DNA of 39,314 nt from Candidatus Zhuqueibacterota bacterium (GTDB lineage: Bacteria > Zhuqueibacterota > Zhuqueibacteria > Residuimicrobiales > Residuimicrobiaceae): contig CAUJEL010000034.1 of NCBI GenBank assembly GCA_963169875.1, positions 1 to 39,314 of the forward strand. Direction: 5' to 3'. This document shows, one piece after another, positions 17,668 to 25,374 of the stretch (the first letter of the stretch is position 1; the number at the start of each line of letters is the position of its first letter). The position numbers were made by a program, and so were the translations under genes. The notes under the pieces are model-generated. The model was not told the origin of the DNA, did not search any database, and saw only the letters and a list, made by a program, of their open reading frames with translations.

Positions 17668-18111
17668 CTATTCGCGAACGACCCAGACTTTAACCGTTGC
17701 AGTCACTTCGGGATGTAATTTGACGGGCACGTCGTACACACCCAGCGCTTTAATCGGATCTTCGAGGACGATTTTGCGGCGATCCAGATCGTAGCCATTA
17801 TCTTTGAGCAGATCGGCGATATTCTGGCTGGTGACGGAACCGAAGAGTTTTTCTTCTTCGCCAACCTGGACGGCTACGGTGAGGGAGAGTTTCTCGATTT
17901 TTGCCGCCAATTCCTCAGCTTCTTTTTTGCCGCGTTGCAGGCGTTTCTGCGCAGCCTGGTTTTCGTGCTCGAATGCGCGCATGTTTCCCGGTGTGGCTTC
18001 GAGGGCGAAGCCTTGTGGAATCAAGTAATTGCGGGCATATCCCTGTTTTACGCTAATCACCTGGCCGGCGTTGCCCAGGGTTTCAATATCTTTTTTCAAA
18101 ATGATCTTCAT
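17668..18111 (-). CDS. rplI: 50S ribosomal protein L9
   Basis: The 147-residue protein has the standard L9 length. The N-domain signature is present: KIILKKDIETLGNAGQVISV, then KQGYARNYLIPQGFALEAT, a long connecting helix (residues about 45-75), and a C-domain with KLFGSVTSQNIADLL. L9 binds 23S rRNA at the base of the L1 stalk. It is 14 bases downstream of rpsR, in the conserved rpsF-ssb-rpsR-rplI order. Confidence 0.98.
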   Translation of the reverse strand: MKIILKKDIETLGNAGQVISVKQGYARNYLIPQGFALEATPGNMRAFEHENQAAQKRLQRGKKEAEELAAKIEKLSLTVAVQVGEEEKLFGSVTSQNIADLLKDNGYDLDRRKIVLEDPIKALGVYDVPVKLHPEVTATVKVWVVRE

Positions 18112-18125
18112 TGTGGCATTCCCAA

Positions 18126-18347
18126 CTATTTGGTCAATTCTGAAATGTACGGAATTAGGGCGATTTCGCGTGCCTTTTTGATGGCATTGACGAGCTGGCG
18201 CTGATGTTTGGCGCAGGTGCCAGAAGTACGGCGCGGGATGATTTTCCCCTGCTCGGTGGTGAAACGCATCAGCCGTTTTTCGTCTTTATAATCAATATAA
18301 TCGACTTTTTCTTCGCAAAAACGGCAAATTCGTTTTTTTCTCAACAT
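18126..18347 (-). CDS. rpsR: 30S ribosomal protein S18
   Basis: A 73-residue S18 with CRFCEEK and [10 protein letters not shown] near the N-terminus, and [19 protein letters not shown], the family signature, in the centre. The Cys-x2-Cys near the start and the later Cys-x2-His suggest the zinc-binding variety. S18 pairs with S6 on the platform of the small subunit, and its gene lies between ssb and rplI as usual. An AGGAG-type SD precedes the ATG. Confidence 0.98.
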   Translation of the reverse strand: MLRKKRICRFCEEKVDYIDYKDEKRLMRFTTEQGKIIPRRTSGTCAKHQRQLVNAIKKAREIALIPYISELTK

Positions 18348-18379
18348 AATAGCTCCTTTATAGAATAAAGAGATAAAAA

Positions 18380-18904
18380 TTACAGGTTCAGATCCTGATA
18401 TCCAAAATCGAAATCGGTCGGCTCGATTTTTTGCATTTCTGGGGCTTCCTGAGAGGGACTGGCTGCAGCGGCCGTGGGCTGGACCGAAGCGGTTGTCGCT
18501 TCCTGCTCCGCGCCTTCTCCATTCATCAGGTTGGCCATTTCTTCCACATCTTTACTGCTCTTGCGATCGAGGAACTGGATGCGCCGTGCGCGCAGTTCCA
18601 CAACATTGCGCGTGGTGCCATCGTCATTGTGCCAATTCCGGCTTTGCAATTCGCCGTCGATCAGAACAGATGAGCCCCGCTTCAAAATCTCATTGCACGC
18701 CTCAGCCAGTCGATGCCAGGCTACCACACCGACATAGCACATATTTTCGCGCCAAATACCGGAATTGTCCCGATATTTACGATTTGAGGCGATGTAGAAA
18801 TTGATCACGGGGGTGCCATTGGCTGTTTTGCGAAAGACCGGATCGCTGGTGAGATAGCCAGCGACGAGTACATTATTAATATCCGGCATCTTTAAATCTG
18901 GCAT
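18380..18904 (-). CDS. ssb: Single-stranded DNA-binding protein
   Basis: The 174-residue protein has an N-terminal OB fold of about 110 residues ([18 protein letters not shown], then [27 protein letters not shown] and [11 protein letters not shown]), a Gln/Ala/Pro-rich linker, and an acidic C-terminus. It coats single-stranded DNA in replication and repair. ATG 18904 is used because GAGGAG lies 8 bases upstream; the GTG at 18913 would touch the SD. The tail ends [11 protein letters not shown] and lacks the common DD(D)IPF tip that recruits partners, which is unusual. Confidence 0.95.
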   Translation of the reverse strand: MPDLKMPDINNVLVAGYLTSDPVFRKTANGTPVINFYIASNRKYRDNSGIWRENMCYVGVVAWHRLAEACNEILKRGSSVLIDGELQSRNWHNDDGTTRNVVELRARRIQFLDRKSSKDVEEMANLMNGEGAEQEATTASVQPTAAAASPSQEAPEMQKIEPTDFDFGYQDLNL

Positions 18905-19004
18905 ATATAACACTCCTCAAGCTGGCCCAATGGGTCCGCTTGAAATAGGCAATCATCGGAATCTCGTGATCGTGATTTTGTTAAAGAACACGTTCAGTCG
19001 AATA

Positions 19005-19496
19005 TCATTCAACTGGCGGTACCGTCTCTTCCGCCGCAGGCACCGGTTCCGTTGTCTGGTTTTCAACGGCTGGCTCTTCAACCGCTGGTACTTCAACCGC
19101 TGGTACTTCAACCGCCGGCACTTCGACCGGGGCGGGAACAGGTACTTCAGCCACAGTCTCAGCGGGCTTGGGCATGGCCAACATCTGCTTGGACAGTGCG
19201 GTCAAGGCGCGTTTGTCCAGTTTGGTGGTCATGGTGCGCAGCAGATATTCATTGAGGCGGTATTCACGATCCAGCTGTTTGATCATCGCAGAAGGCGCGT
19301 CAAAACGGATGAGGACGTAGATGCCGTATTGGCGTTTCTTGATCTCATAAGCTAAACGGCGTTTGCCCCAGCGTTCGACGATTTCGATGTTGCCGCCGTT
19401 AGCGGAAATGAAGCGTTCGTATTTGCTGATGATGCCTTCGATCTCTTCGGTCTTGAGCAGAGAATCGATGACAATAATGGTCTCATATTTACGCAA
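19005..19496 (-). CDS. rpsF: 30S ribosomal protein S6 with a Pro/Val/Glu-rich C-terminal tail
   Basis: Residues about 1-95 form a normal S6 (YETIIVIDSLL, then VERWGKRRLAYEIKKRQYGIYVLIRFDA, and the LNEYLLRTM end). S6 binds 16S rRNA with S18. The product is 163 residues, about 60 longer than usual, because of a tail of repeated VEVPA-like units. The start is TTG 19496, preceded at 7 bases by AAGGAGG; a longer frame would begin upstream of the SD. First gene of the rpsF-ssb-rpsR-rplI series; a MITE-like repeat separates it from pth. Confidence 0.95.
   Translation of the reverse strand: MRKYETIIVIDSLLKTEEIEGIISKYERFISANGGNIEIVERWGKRRLAYEIKKRQYGIYVLIRFDAPSAMIKQLDREYRLNEYLLRTMTTKLDKRALTALSKQMLAMPKPAETVAEVPVPAPVEVPAVEVPAVEVPAVEEPAVENQTTEPVPAAEETVPPVE
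19062..19121. repeat. Tandem 15-bp repeat inside the S6 tail
   Basis: Four head-to-tail 15-base units (TTCAACCGCTGGTAC type), two of them identical, encode repeated VPAVE pentapeptides in the C-terminal tail of S6. The unit keeps the reading frame, so copy-number change would only lengthen or shorten the tail. Confidence 0.75.
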
Positions 19497-19558
19497 AATG
19501 AATCCTCCTTGATTGCGGGTTGTACGTTTGATATTCCAATTCAATTTTATGATCTAAA

Positions 19559-19731
19559 CTGTTCTGTTCATAAACTGCCGGGAACGCCGGGGCTGCCGGG
19601 AATTTATAGTATACTTATCGAACCATTTGTGCTTAAAATCTTATTTCAATCATCAAAGTTGTTGTCAATACCATTTTTATGGTTTTCTTTTCTTTGCGTA
19701 CCTCTGCGTCCTTGGCGGTGAATAATTCAGG
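19559..19731. repeat. ~170-bp MITE-like repeat (copy B)
   Basis: The left end CTGTTCTGTTCATAAACTGCC and right end GGCGGTGAATAATTCAGG form imperfect terminal inverted repeats. The G+C-rich part (GCCGGGAACGCCGGGGCTGCC) is at the left and CTTTGCGTACCTCTGCGTCC at the right. TA dinucleotides lie close to both ends (19555-19556 and 19733-19734). The right end abuts the TAG stop of pth, read on the other strand. Confidence 0.7.
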
Positions 19732-20301
19732 CTACAGCGCATTAATACTATTCATGGCCTGATCAACGCCCAGGGTTACAAAAGCCAGAATCGCCTGGAC
19801 CGCTTGTTCGCCGATCTCGCGGATGACGGCTTGTTCAGACCGTGAAAAATCCGAGAGCACATGCTGAACCATGTCGCCCTCCGCGTCGGGACGGCCCATG
19901 CCCACCCGGAGTCGCGCGAACTGCTGCGAACTGAGGTGTGCGATGATGGATTTGAGCCCATTGTGACCACCGGCGCTGCCCTGTTTGCGCAGGCGCAGCT
20001 TGCCCAGCGGTAAATCCGCGTCATCAACGATGACGATGATACGGTCGATCTCCAGGTTGTAATAGCGCAGCAATTGTCCGGCCGCTTCACCGCTGCGATT
20101 CATATAGGATTGCGGTTTGGCGATGATCACTTCATGCCCCTGGTGCATGCCAAAGGCAAGCTGGGCGTTAAAGGACTTTTTCTGAAACGAAGCTGCCAGT
20201 TCATCTGCCAGCAGGTCGGCGATCATGAATCCCAAGTTATGCCGGTTGTTGGCATAGCGACGGCCCGGATTTCCCAGGCCAATGACAAGGTACTTGCTCA
20301 C
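19732..20301 (-). CDS. pth: Peptidyl-tRNA hydrolase
   Basis: The 189-residue enzyme cleaves the ester bond of peptidyl-tRNA released from stalled ribosomes. Motifs: VIGLGNPGRRYANNRHNLGF at the N-terminus with the catalytic His in NRHN and Asn in GNPG, KPQSYMNRSGEA, VDDADLPLGKLRLR, and GSAGGHNGLKSI. Length and motifs are standard. It lies 26 bases after the L25 gene, the common rplY-pth pair. The TAG stop abuts a MITE-like repeat. Confidence 0.98.
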   Translation of the reverse strand: MSKYLVIGLGNPGRRYANNRHNLGFMIADLLADELAASFQKKSFNAQLAFGMHQGHEVIIAKPQSYMNRSGEAAGQLLRYYNLEIDRIIVIVDDADLPLGKLRLRKQGSAGGHNGLKSIIAHLSSQQFARLRVGMGRPDAEGDMVQHVLSDFSRSEQAVIREIGEQAVQAILAFVTLGVDQAMNSINAL

Positions 20302-20327
20302 CGTTCACGACCGTCCGAAAGAGACAG

Positions 20328-20969
20328 CTAACCTTCTTTTCCTTCTTCGGAGTCAGCGCGGCGTGTGATGATCTCGGGTTCTGCCGAGGTCTCTTCAACG
20401 GCCACAGGTGCTTCCTCGGCCTGACGCAGGGCGCTCACGGTTGCCAGTGTGCGTTCCGCTTCGGCCATGATGGTGTATTTCTCGGTGGCGATGCTGCTGA
20501 CCTGGACCGAATCGCCGATGCCCAAATTGGTCACATCAATTTCAATGGCTTCGGGAATGTCGCCTGGCAGACATTCGATTTCGAGTTCGCGGATGACCTG
20601 CTGCAGAATGCCGCCGTCGGTTTTTACGCCAACGGGAATGCCGGTCAGGTGGACCGGAACCGATACCTTGATTTTTTCGTCGAGCTGAATGCCCATCAGG
20701 TCCACATGCAGAATGGCATGGGTGATGGGATCGAATTGCAGTTCACGAACGATACATTTGCGTTTGTCGCCGCTGCTGAAATGGACATCGAGCAGAGCGG
20801 CTTCGTGGCCCAGAGTCGCCTGCAACTCTTTGGAGTTGGCGGTAAAGGAAACGGCTTCTTTGCCGTGAAAGTAAAATATGCCGGGCACCAAACCTTGACG
20901 GCGAATTTTTTTAGCCTGGATCGTGCCATGCTTCTCGCGAACGGTTAACTCAAGCGCTATTGCTGACAT
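20328..20969 (-). CDS. rplY: 50S ribosomal protein L25 (long CTC/TL5 type)
   Basis: This 213-residue protein is the long form of L25, which binds 5S rRNA. The N-domain is seen in LELTVREKHGTIQAKKIRRQG and VPGIFYFHGKEA, and the beta-rich TL5 domain in ILHVDLMGI, VPVHLTGIPVGVKTDGG and IEIDVTNLGIGDSV. The end is a Glu/Ala-rich tail. Three consecutive ATG codons (20975, 20972, 20969) follow GGAGA; the last has the best spacing. The much longer open frame upstream overlaps prs in another frame and is not coding. Order prs-rplY-pth is conserved in many bacteria. Confidence 0.95.
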   Translation of the reverse strand: MSAIALELTVREKHGTIQAKKIRRQGLVPGIFYFHGKEAVSFTANSKELQATLGHEAALLDVHFSSGDKRKCIVRELQFDPITHAILHVDLMGIQLDEKIKVSVPVHLTGIPVGVKTDGGILQQVIRELEIECLPGDIPEAIEIDVTNLGIGDSVQVSSIATEKYTIMAEAERTLATVSALRQAEEAPVAVEETSAEPEIITRRADSEEGKEG

Positions 20970-21013
20970 CATCATTCTCCACGTGTTTATAAACAATGAA
21001 CAAAATAAATTAC

Positions 21014-21973
21014 TTATAAAATGGGCCCTTTTTCCGGAAACAAATCGGAAATGGAGCGATCCTCGTGGATGCGGCGAATGGCATCGGCGAGGAGATCGGC
21101 AACGCTGAGGATATGCAGCTTTTCGATGCGTTTCTCTTCCGGAATGGGCACCGAATCCGCGACAAAGAACTGATCGATGGGCGCCTCGGCAATTTTTGCC
21201 ACCGCGTTTCCGGAGAGAATGGCATGGGTGCACGCCACATAGATTTTCTCAGCGCCTTTTTCGCGCAGTACCTGCACACCATTGGTGAGCGTACCAGCGG
21301 TGTCGACGAGATCGTCCACCATCAGGACGTTTTTCCCCTGGACCTCACCGATAAGACGCGTGACTTCGCTGACGTTGTGTTTGAGCCGCCGTTTATCGAG
21401 CATGACCAGCTCGGTACCCAGACGGCGGGCATACGACCGCGCCAGATGAATGCCACCAATATCCGGCGAAGCCACCACCAGGTTGGGCCAGTTAACCCGC
21501 TTGAAGTGGTCAATCAATATGGTGGCGGCATAGAGATGATCCAGCGGGATATCGAAAAAGCCCTGAATCTGCGGTGCGTGCAGATCCATGGTTAGAATCC
21601 GGTCTGCGCCAGCCTGGGTGATGAGATTGGCCACCAGCCGCGCGGTGATAGCGACGCGGGGCTGATCCTTGCGATCCTGGCGGGCATAGCCGAAATAGGG
21701 AATGACCGCTGTGATTCTGAATGCAGACGACCTGCGCGCCGCGTCGATCATGATCAACAGTTCCAGCAAATTTTCCGCTGGCGCATTGGTCGATTGAATC
21801 AGGAAAACATCGGTACCGCGAATATTTTCTTCGTACTTGGCCCAGATCTCGCCGTCGGAAAAATTTTTCAGCGTAATCTGCCCGAGATTTTTTCCCAACG
21901 AAGCCGCAATTTTAGTAGCGAGGGGAGGATTGGAACGTCCCGAAAATATTTTCATTTCCCGATGCATGGTCAT
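21014..21973 (-). CDS. prs: Ribose-phosphate pyrophosphokinase
   Basis: This enzyme makes PRPP from ribose 5-phosphate and ATP for nucleotide and amino-acid synthesis. It is 319 residues, with IFSGRSNPPLATKIA near the start, FSDGEIWAKYEENIRG, PYFGYARQDRKDQPR, the DLHAPQIQGFFDIP stretch, and the PRPP-binding loop VDDLVDTAGTL. The start is uncertain among ATG 21973, 21967 and 21955; none has a strong SD, and the family's usual N-terminus would suit 21955. It lies between tRNA-Gln and L25. Confidence 0.97.
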   Translation of the reverse strand: MTMHREMKIFSGRSNPPLATKIAASLGKNLGQITLKNFSDGEIWAKYEENIRGTDVFLIQSTNAPAENLLELLIMIDAARRSSAFRITAVIPYFGYARQDRKDQPRVAITARLVANLITQAGADRILTMDLHAPQIQGFFDIPLDHLYAATILIDHFKRVNWPNLVVASPDIGGIHLARSYARRLGTELVMLDKRRLKHNVSEVTRLIGEVQGKNVLMVDDLVDTAGTLTNGVQVLREKGAEKIYVACTHAILSGNAVAKIAEAPIDQFFVADSVPIPEEKRIEKLHILSVADLLADAIRRIHEDRSISDLFPEKGPIL

Positions 21974-22076
21974 CGTCGCACCCCGTCGGTTTCAATTGGC
22001 TTAGGTACCTGCAAAAAATACAAAAAATGACGAAAACCAGGCTTGATTTTCGCCATTTTCTTAATAGAACCATGAG

Positions 22077-22148
22077 CTGGGGCGGGAGGATTCGAACCTC
22101 CGCATGCGGGAACCAAAGTCCCGTGTCTTACCGCTTGACGACGCCCCA
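22077..22148 (-). tRNA. tRNA-Gln (anticodon UUG)
   Basis: A complete cloverleaf is seen on the - strand: acceptor TGGGGCG paired with CGCCCCA, the D arm, anticodon stem CGGGA/TCCCG with loop CTTTGGT giving anticodon TTG, and T arm GGAGG-TTCGAAT-CCTCC. The discriminator is G and the 3' CCA is not encoded. It lies between ispE and prs, an order I recall from several bacteria, and is likely processed from the same transcript. Confidence 0.93.
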
Positions 22149-22173
22149 AGGCGCAATAAGCACAATATGGTCA

Positions 22174-23040
22174 TCAAGTTGCCCGGGCTGGGATCGCATG
22201 AAACAGGAATCGCTGCAGTGTGCAGTCGAACGATTCCAGCGCCTGCTGCGCAACTTTTTGTTCAGAAAACAGGCCAAAAACAGCAGAACCAGAACCCGAC
22301 ATATGAGCATAAAATGCCCCTTGCCGCCTGAACTGGTCCAGTAAAACAGGTAGCTGTGGATATTTATTAAAAACAACGGGTTCAAGGTCGTTTTTCAAAT
22401 GAATATCCCAGGCATCCATTTCATTGACGAAACTAGTCAAGCTGTAAAATTTACTGTTTTTTAATGATTTTGTCAAGTCAAAATTCGCGTTTTCGTAAAC
22501 CCAACGTGTGGAAACAGCCAGATTGGGATAGATCAAAACACCGTGGTAATTCTGCGGCATGCGGAGCGGTTGCAGGATTTCGCCGCGCCCTTTTCCCAGT
22601 GCGGCGCCGCCGAGGAGGAAGAAAGGCACGTCGGAACCCAGTTGTGCGCCAAGGATCATGAGATCTTGTGTCGTCAGGTGCATGCCCCAGATTTGGTTGA
22701 GGGCGCGCAGGGTGGTCGCCGCGTCGCTGCTGCCGCCGCCCAGGCCGGCGCCGCTGGGAATGCGTTTTTGCAGATGGATGCGGCAGCCAGATGCCGCGCC
22801 GCTCTGCTGCAGCAGCAGGGCCGCCCGGAAAACCAGATTGGTTTCATCGACGGGCAGGGATGGATCTGTGCAGGTCAACTGGATGCCTTGTTCCTGTGAT
22901 GTGAACGTCAGCGTGTCATGGAGGCTGATCTCCTGAAAGATCGTCTCGATGTCATGATAACCATCCGGCCTTTTTCCGAGGATGGAGAGACCGATATTGA
23001 TCTTGGCGCAGGCGCGATAGGTGTGCTGTTTTTGCGGCAT
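22174..23040 (-). CDS. ispE: 4-diphosphocytidyl-2-C-methyl-D-erythritol kinase
   Basis: This GHMP kinase phosphorylates CDP-methylerythritol in the MEP isoprenoid pathway. Motifs: RACAKINIGLSILGKRPDGYH near the N-terminus, the ATP loop PSGAGLGGGSSDAA, GSDVPFFLLGGAALGKGRGE, and MSGSGSAVFGLF near the C-terminus. From ATG 23040 it has 288 residues, normal for the family. The frame is open to ATG 23091, but that ATG lies between the -35 and -10 of a strong promoter; ATG 23052 or 23040 is therefore the start, the latter having GGAA upstream. It shows isoprenoids are made by the MEP route here. Confidence 0.95.
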   Translation of the reverse strand: MPQKQHTYRACAKINIGLSILGKRPDGYHDIETIFQEISLHDTLTFTSQEQGIQLTCTDPSLPVDETNLVFRAALLLQQSGAASGCRIHLQKRIPSGAGLGGGSSDAATTLRALNQIWGMHLTTQDLMILGAQLGSDVPFFLLGGAALGKGRGEILQPLRMPQNYHGVLIYPNLAVSTRWVYENANFDLTKSLKNSKFYSLTSFVNEMDAWDIHLKNDLEPVVFNKYPQLPVLLDQFRRQGAFYAHMSGSGSAVFGLFSEQKVAQQALESFDCTLQRFLFHAIPARAT

Positions 23041-23080
23041 GGGCTGTTCCATGGGTAATGGGTGCGTCCGAAATTCACAA

Positions 23081-23109
23081 AAAATACTCATCTTTTTGCT
23101 TTATGTCAA
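23081..23109 (-). promoter_or_regulatory. Sigma-70-type promoter of ispE
   Basis: On the - strand TTGACA (23109-23104) is followed after exactly 17 bases by TATTTT (23086-23081). Transcription should start near 23074, just before the ispE codons, and may continue through tRNA-Gln and prs. Confidence 0.7.
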
Positions 23110-23205
23110 CTTTTTTCCGCCGTGCCGCCGTGCTGCTCAAGTTCATGCTTGCATTTATGCCTGCATATCCTTAAATTTCAATTCTTGATAGGAGGTTTGC
23201 TGCCG

Positions 23206-23988
23206 ATGCCTGAAAAGACCGCTCGCATGGATCGCCAAAAGATTTTTTTGCTCGCTGATGCCCATCTGGGCGCTCATGGCAGCCAGTCCCCACAGGATGA
23301 ATATAACCGGCTCTTTTCATTTTTTAACTATCTGCAATCTCAGGAGAACGTCCGGCTCATCATCTGCGGCGATCTCTTCGATTTCTGGTTTGAATACCGG
23401 CAGGTAGTGCCTGCCCAGCATTATCGCGTGCTCGCCCATCTCGCTGATCTGGTTGATTCCGGCCTTGAGGTGGACTATATCGCAGGCAATCACGATTTTT
23501 GGCTCGGCTCCTTCCTGACCCGGAAAGTGGGCATTACCGTTCATCGCGATGATATGGAATTGTGGCAGTCCGGAAAGCGTATTTATCTGCGCCATGGTGA
23601 TGGTCTGTTGAAAAAAGATCATCTCTATCGCGCCATGAAAGCGGTTCTGCGCAATCGGGTGGCGATTTTTTTGTATCGTCTTCTGCACCCCGATTTAGGC
23701 ATCCCCCTGGCGCTCTTTTTTTACCAACTCAGCCGGGAGTCGGCGCGCGACCGGGATTATTCGGACGCGGATTACCGGCAATTCGCCGGCGATCGTCTGG
23801 GGCAGGGATTTGACATGGTGGTACTGGGTCATTCACATGTCGCCGCACTGGAGCGCCGCAGCAATGGCTATTATGTGAATCCAGGCTTTTGGATGCAATA
23901 CAACACGTATGCGGTTGTTGAGGATGGCGAACCGGCCCTGTTCCGCTGGGATGGGACGGCCGCTCATCCGTTTGTGCCGCAAAGATAA
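23206..23988 (+). CDS. LpxH-like UDP-2,3-diacylglucosamine pyrophosphatase
   Basis: This 260-residue metallophosphoesterase has the calcineurin-like metal-site motifs in order: LLADAHLG (Asp18, His20), GDLFDFWFEYR, AGNHDFWLG, RHGDG and LGHSH. The GDLFD-FW-E-R pattern is that of LpxH, which hydrolyses UDP-2,3-diacylglucosamine to lipid X in lipid A synthesis at the inner-membrane surface. The start is ATG 23206 with GGAGG 10 bases upstream; the open frame back to 23062 would overlap the ispE promoter and is not used. It lies 33 bases before mreC. A related cytoplasmic phosphoesterase is possible, but the motif set favours LpxH. Confidence 0.85.
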   Translation: MPEKTARMDRQKIFLLADAHLGAHGSQSPQDEYNRLFSFFNYLQSQENVRLIICGDLFDFWFEYRQVVPAQHYRVLAHLADLVDSGLEVDYIAGNHDFWLGSFLTRKVGITVHRDDMELWQSGKRIYLRHGDGLLKKDHLYRAMKAVLRNRVAIFLYRLLHPDLGIPLALFFYQLSRESARDRDYSDADYRQFAGDRLGQGFDMVVLGHSHVAALERRSNGYYVNPGFWMQYNTYAVVEDGEPALFRWDGTAAHPFVPQR

Positions 23989-24021
23989 TTCCTACTCATT
24001 TTTACTTTATGGTTAACACGC

Positions 24022-24834
24022 TTGAACAAACTCGGCAAGACCATTACCTACTGGCGTGATTATCTTATTTTAATCATCGCTCTGGCTTTGTCCATGTCCG
24101 TGCTTTTTTTCGCGAACAGTCCGCGGCAATTGGGCGGGATTCATACGTTGAGTCTGGAAGTTTTGGGCCGGCTCAGCGCCCCCATGGCGGCACTGCGCGG
24201 GCATATGGATGTGGCCGACGAGAACCGTCTGCTGCGTCAGCAAAATACGGTTCTGCAGCTGAAAAATGCGCAACTGGCGGAAGCGTATTATGAGAACATG
24301 CGTTTGCGTCAGCTTTTGGGATTTAAAATGATGGCATCCTATCCGCTGGTAGCGGCACAGGTGATTGCGCGAACCAACGAGACCGCGATGGAATCCATCA
24401 TTATTGATGCGGGGGCGGCCCAGGGCATCAAAACGAACATGACCGTGGTTTCGGGAGATGGTCTGGTGGGCCGTATCATCTCCGTCTCCAGTACGTATGC
24501 CGTGGTGCAGACCATGCAAGACCGCAATTTTCGCTGTGGGGCGCTGCTGCAGAGAAGCCGGCTGCAGGGCGTGTTTCAATGGGCGGGCTACGACACCGGT
24601 CTGTTGACGGGTATTTACCTGAGTTCAGATGTCAAGCCGGGTGATGTGGTGGTGACCTCCGGCGTCAATTCATTTTTTGTGCCGGGGCTCAAGATCGGAA
24701 CGGTGACGCAAATTGACGAGGCGGGTTCTGGTCTGTTTCAGAAAATCTATGTCAAGCCCAAGGTTGATGTGACGGTTTTGGAAGAGGTATTTGTGGTCCG
24801 CAGTGAATCCGTGAATCCGGGCGTTGTCCGATGA
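24022..24834 (+). CDS. mreC: Rod shape-determining protein MreC
   Basis: The 270-residue protein has one N-terminal transmembrane helix (about 14-32), a coiled coil (about 65-98, DENRLLRQQN) and a periplasmic beta-domain (QVIARTNETAMESIIIDAGAAQGI; SGDGLVGRII; DVVVTSG; PGLKIGTV). MreC is the periplasmic scaffold of the elongasome. No ATG is in frame nearby, so TTG 24022 is taken; its SD is poor. It overlaps mreD by four bases. mreB, the usual upstream neighbour, is absent from this window. Confidence 0.95.
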   Translation: MNKLGKTITYWRDYLILIIALALSMSVLFFANSPRQLGGIHTLSLEVLGRLSAPMAALRGHMDVADENRLLRQQNTVLQLKNAQLAEAYYENMRLRQLLGFKMMASYPLVAAQVIARTNETAMESIIIDAGAAQGIKTNMTVVSGDGLVGRIISVSSTYAVVQTMQDRNFRCGALLQRSRLQGVFQWAGYDTGLLTGIYLSSDVKPGDVVVTSGVNSFFVPGLKIGTVTQIDEAGSGLFQKIYVKPKVDVTVLEEVFVVRSESVNPGVVR

Positions 24835-25340
24835 TATACCTGTACTATTTGATCATGGTTGTGCTGGCGCTGGGGATGAAGCTTGGCATCAGCGATCTGG
24901 TGGCCATCAAAGGTGTCACGCCCGATTTTGTCCTCATCGCCCTCAGCGCCATCAGTATGTATGAAGGTCGCGGCAACGGTACGATTTGGGGACTGGCAAC
25001 CGGTTTTGTCGAAGACACCCTGAGCAGTGGTTTGCTGGGCGCCCACGCGCTGACCCGCACGCTGGTGAGTTTTTTCGCCGGATCCATCATGAGTTATCGC
25101 ACGCTGCAAAGCGCTTATAATTTGTACGCCAGTCTCACCGTGGGCGTTCTCTCCTTGATCAACAATGTAATTCTCTATATTGTTGTTGTCCAGGGCGGCG
25201 CCAGCTGGTTCAAAGGATTGTTGATGTCTGTTTTTTTCCCCGCCTTGTACACCACATTCTGGGCGTTGATTATTTTTTCGATCGTGCCCGATGCGGTTTG
25301 GGAGCGGATTTACAAGACGGAACCTACGCCTTTCATCTGA
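24831..25340 (+). CDS. mreD: Rod shape-determining protein MreD
   Basis: This 169-residue protein has five or so transmembrane segments and belongs to the MreD family: PDFVLIALSAISMYEGRGNGTIWGLATGFVEDTLS shows the conserved Pro-Asp and Gly-rich helix. It is an inner-membrane elongasome partner of MreC. Its ATG overlaps the mreC stop (ATGA), implying coupled translation. PBP2 follows after 34 bases. Confidence 0.92.
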   Translation: MIYLYYLIMVVLALGMKLGISDLVAIKGVTPDFVLIALSAISMYEGRGNGTIWGLATGFVEDTLSSGLLGAHALTRTLVSFFAGSIMSYRTLQSAYNLYASLTVGVLSLINNVILYIVVVQGGASWFKGLLMSVFFPALYTTFWALIIFSIVPDAVWERIYKTEPTPFI

Positions 25341-25374
25341 TCCGTAGATCGGTTCATTTATCCAAGTTGGAGAC

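Noticed and set aside
19062-19121. Short tandem repeats considered as a CRISPR array
   Set aside because: The 15-bp units have no spacers and lie in frame within rpsF; no CRISPR array or cas gene was seen anywhere in the window.
20976-21233. N-terminal extension of the L25 frame
   Set aside because: It overlaps the end of prs in another frame, and the L25 family start with an SD is at 20969-20975.
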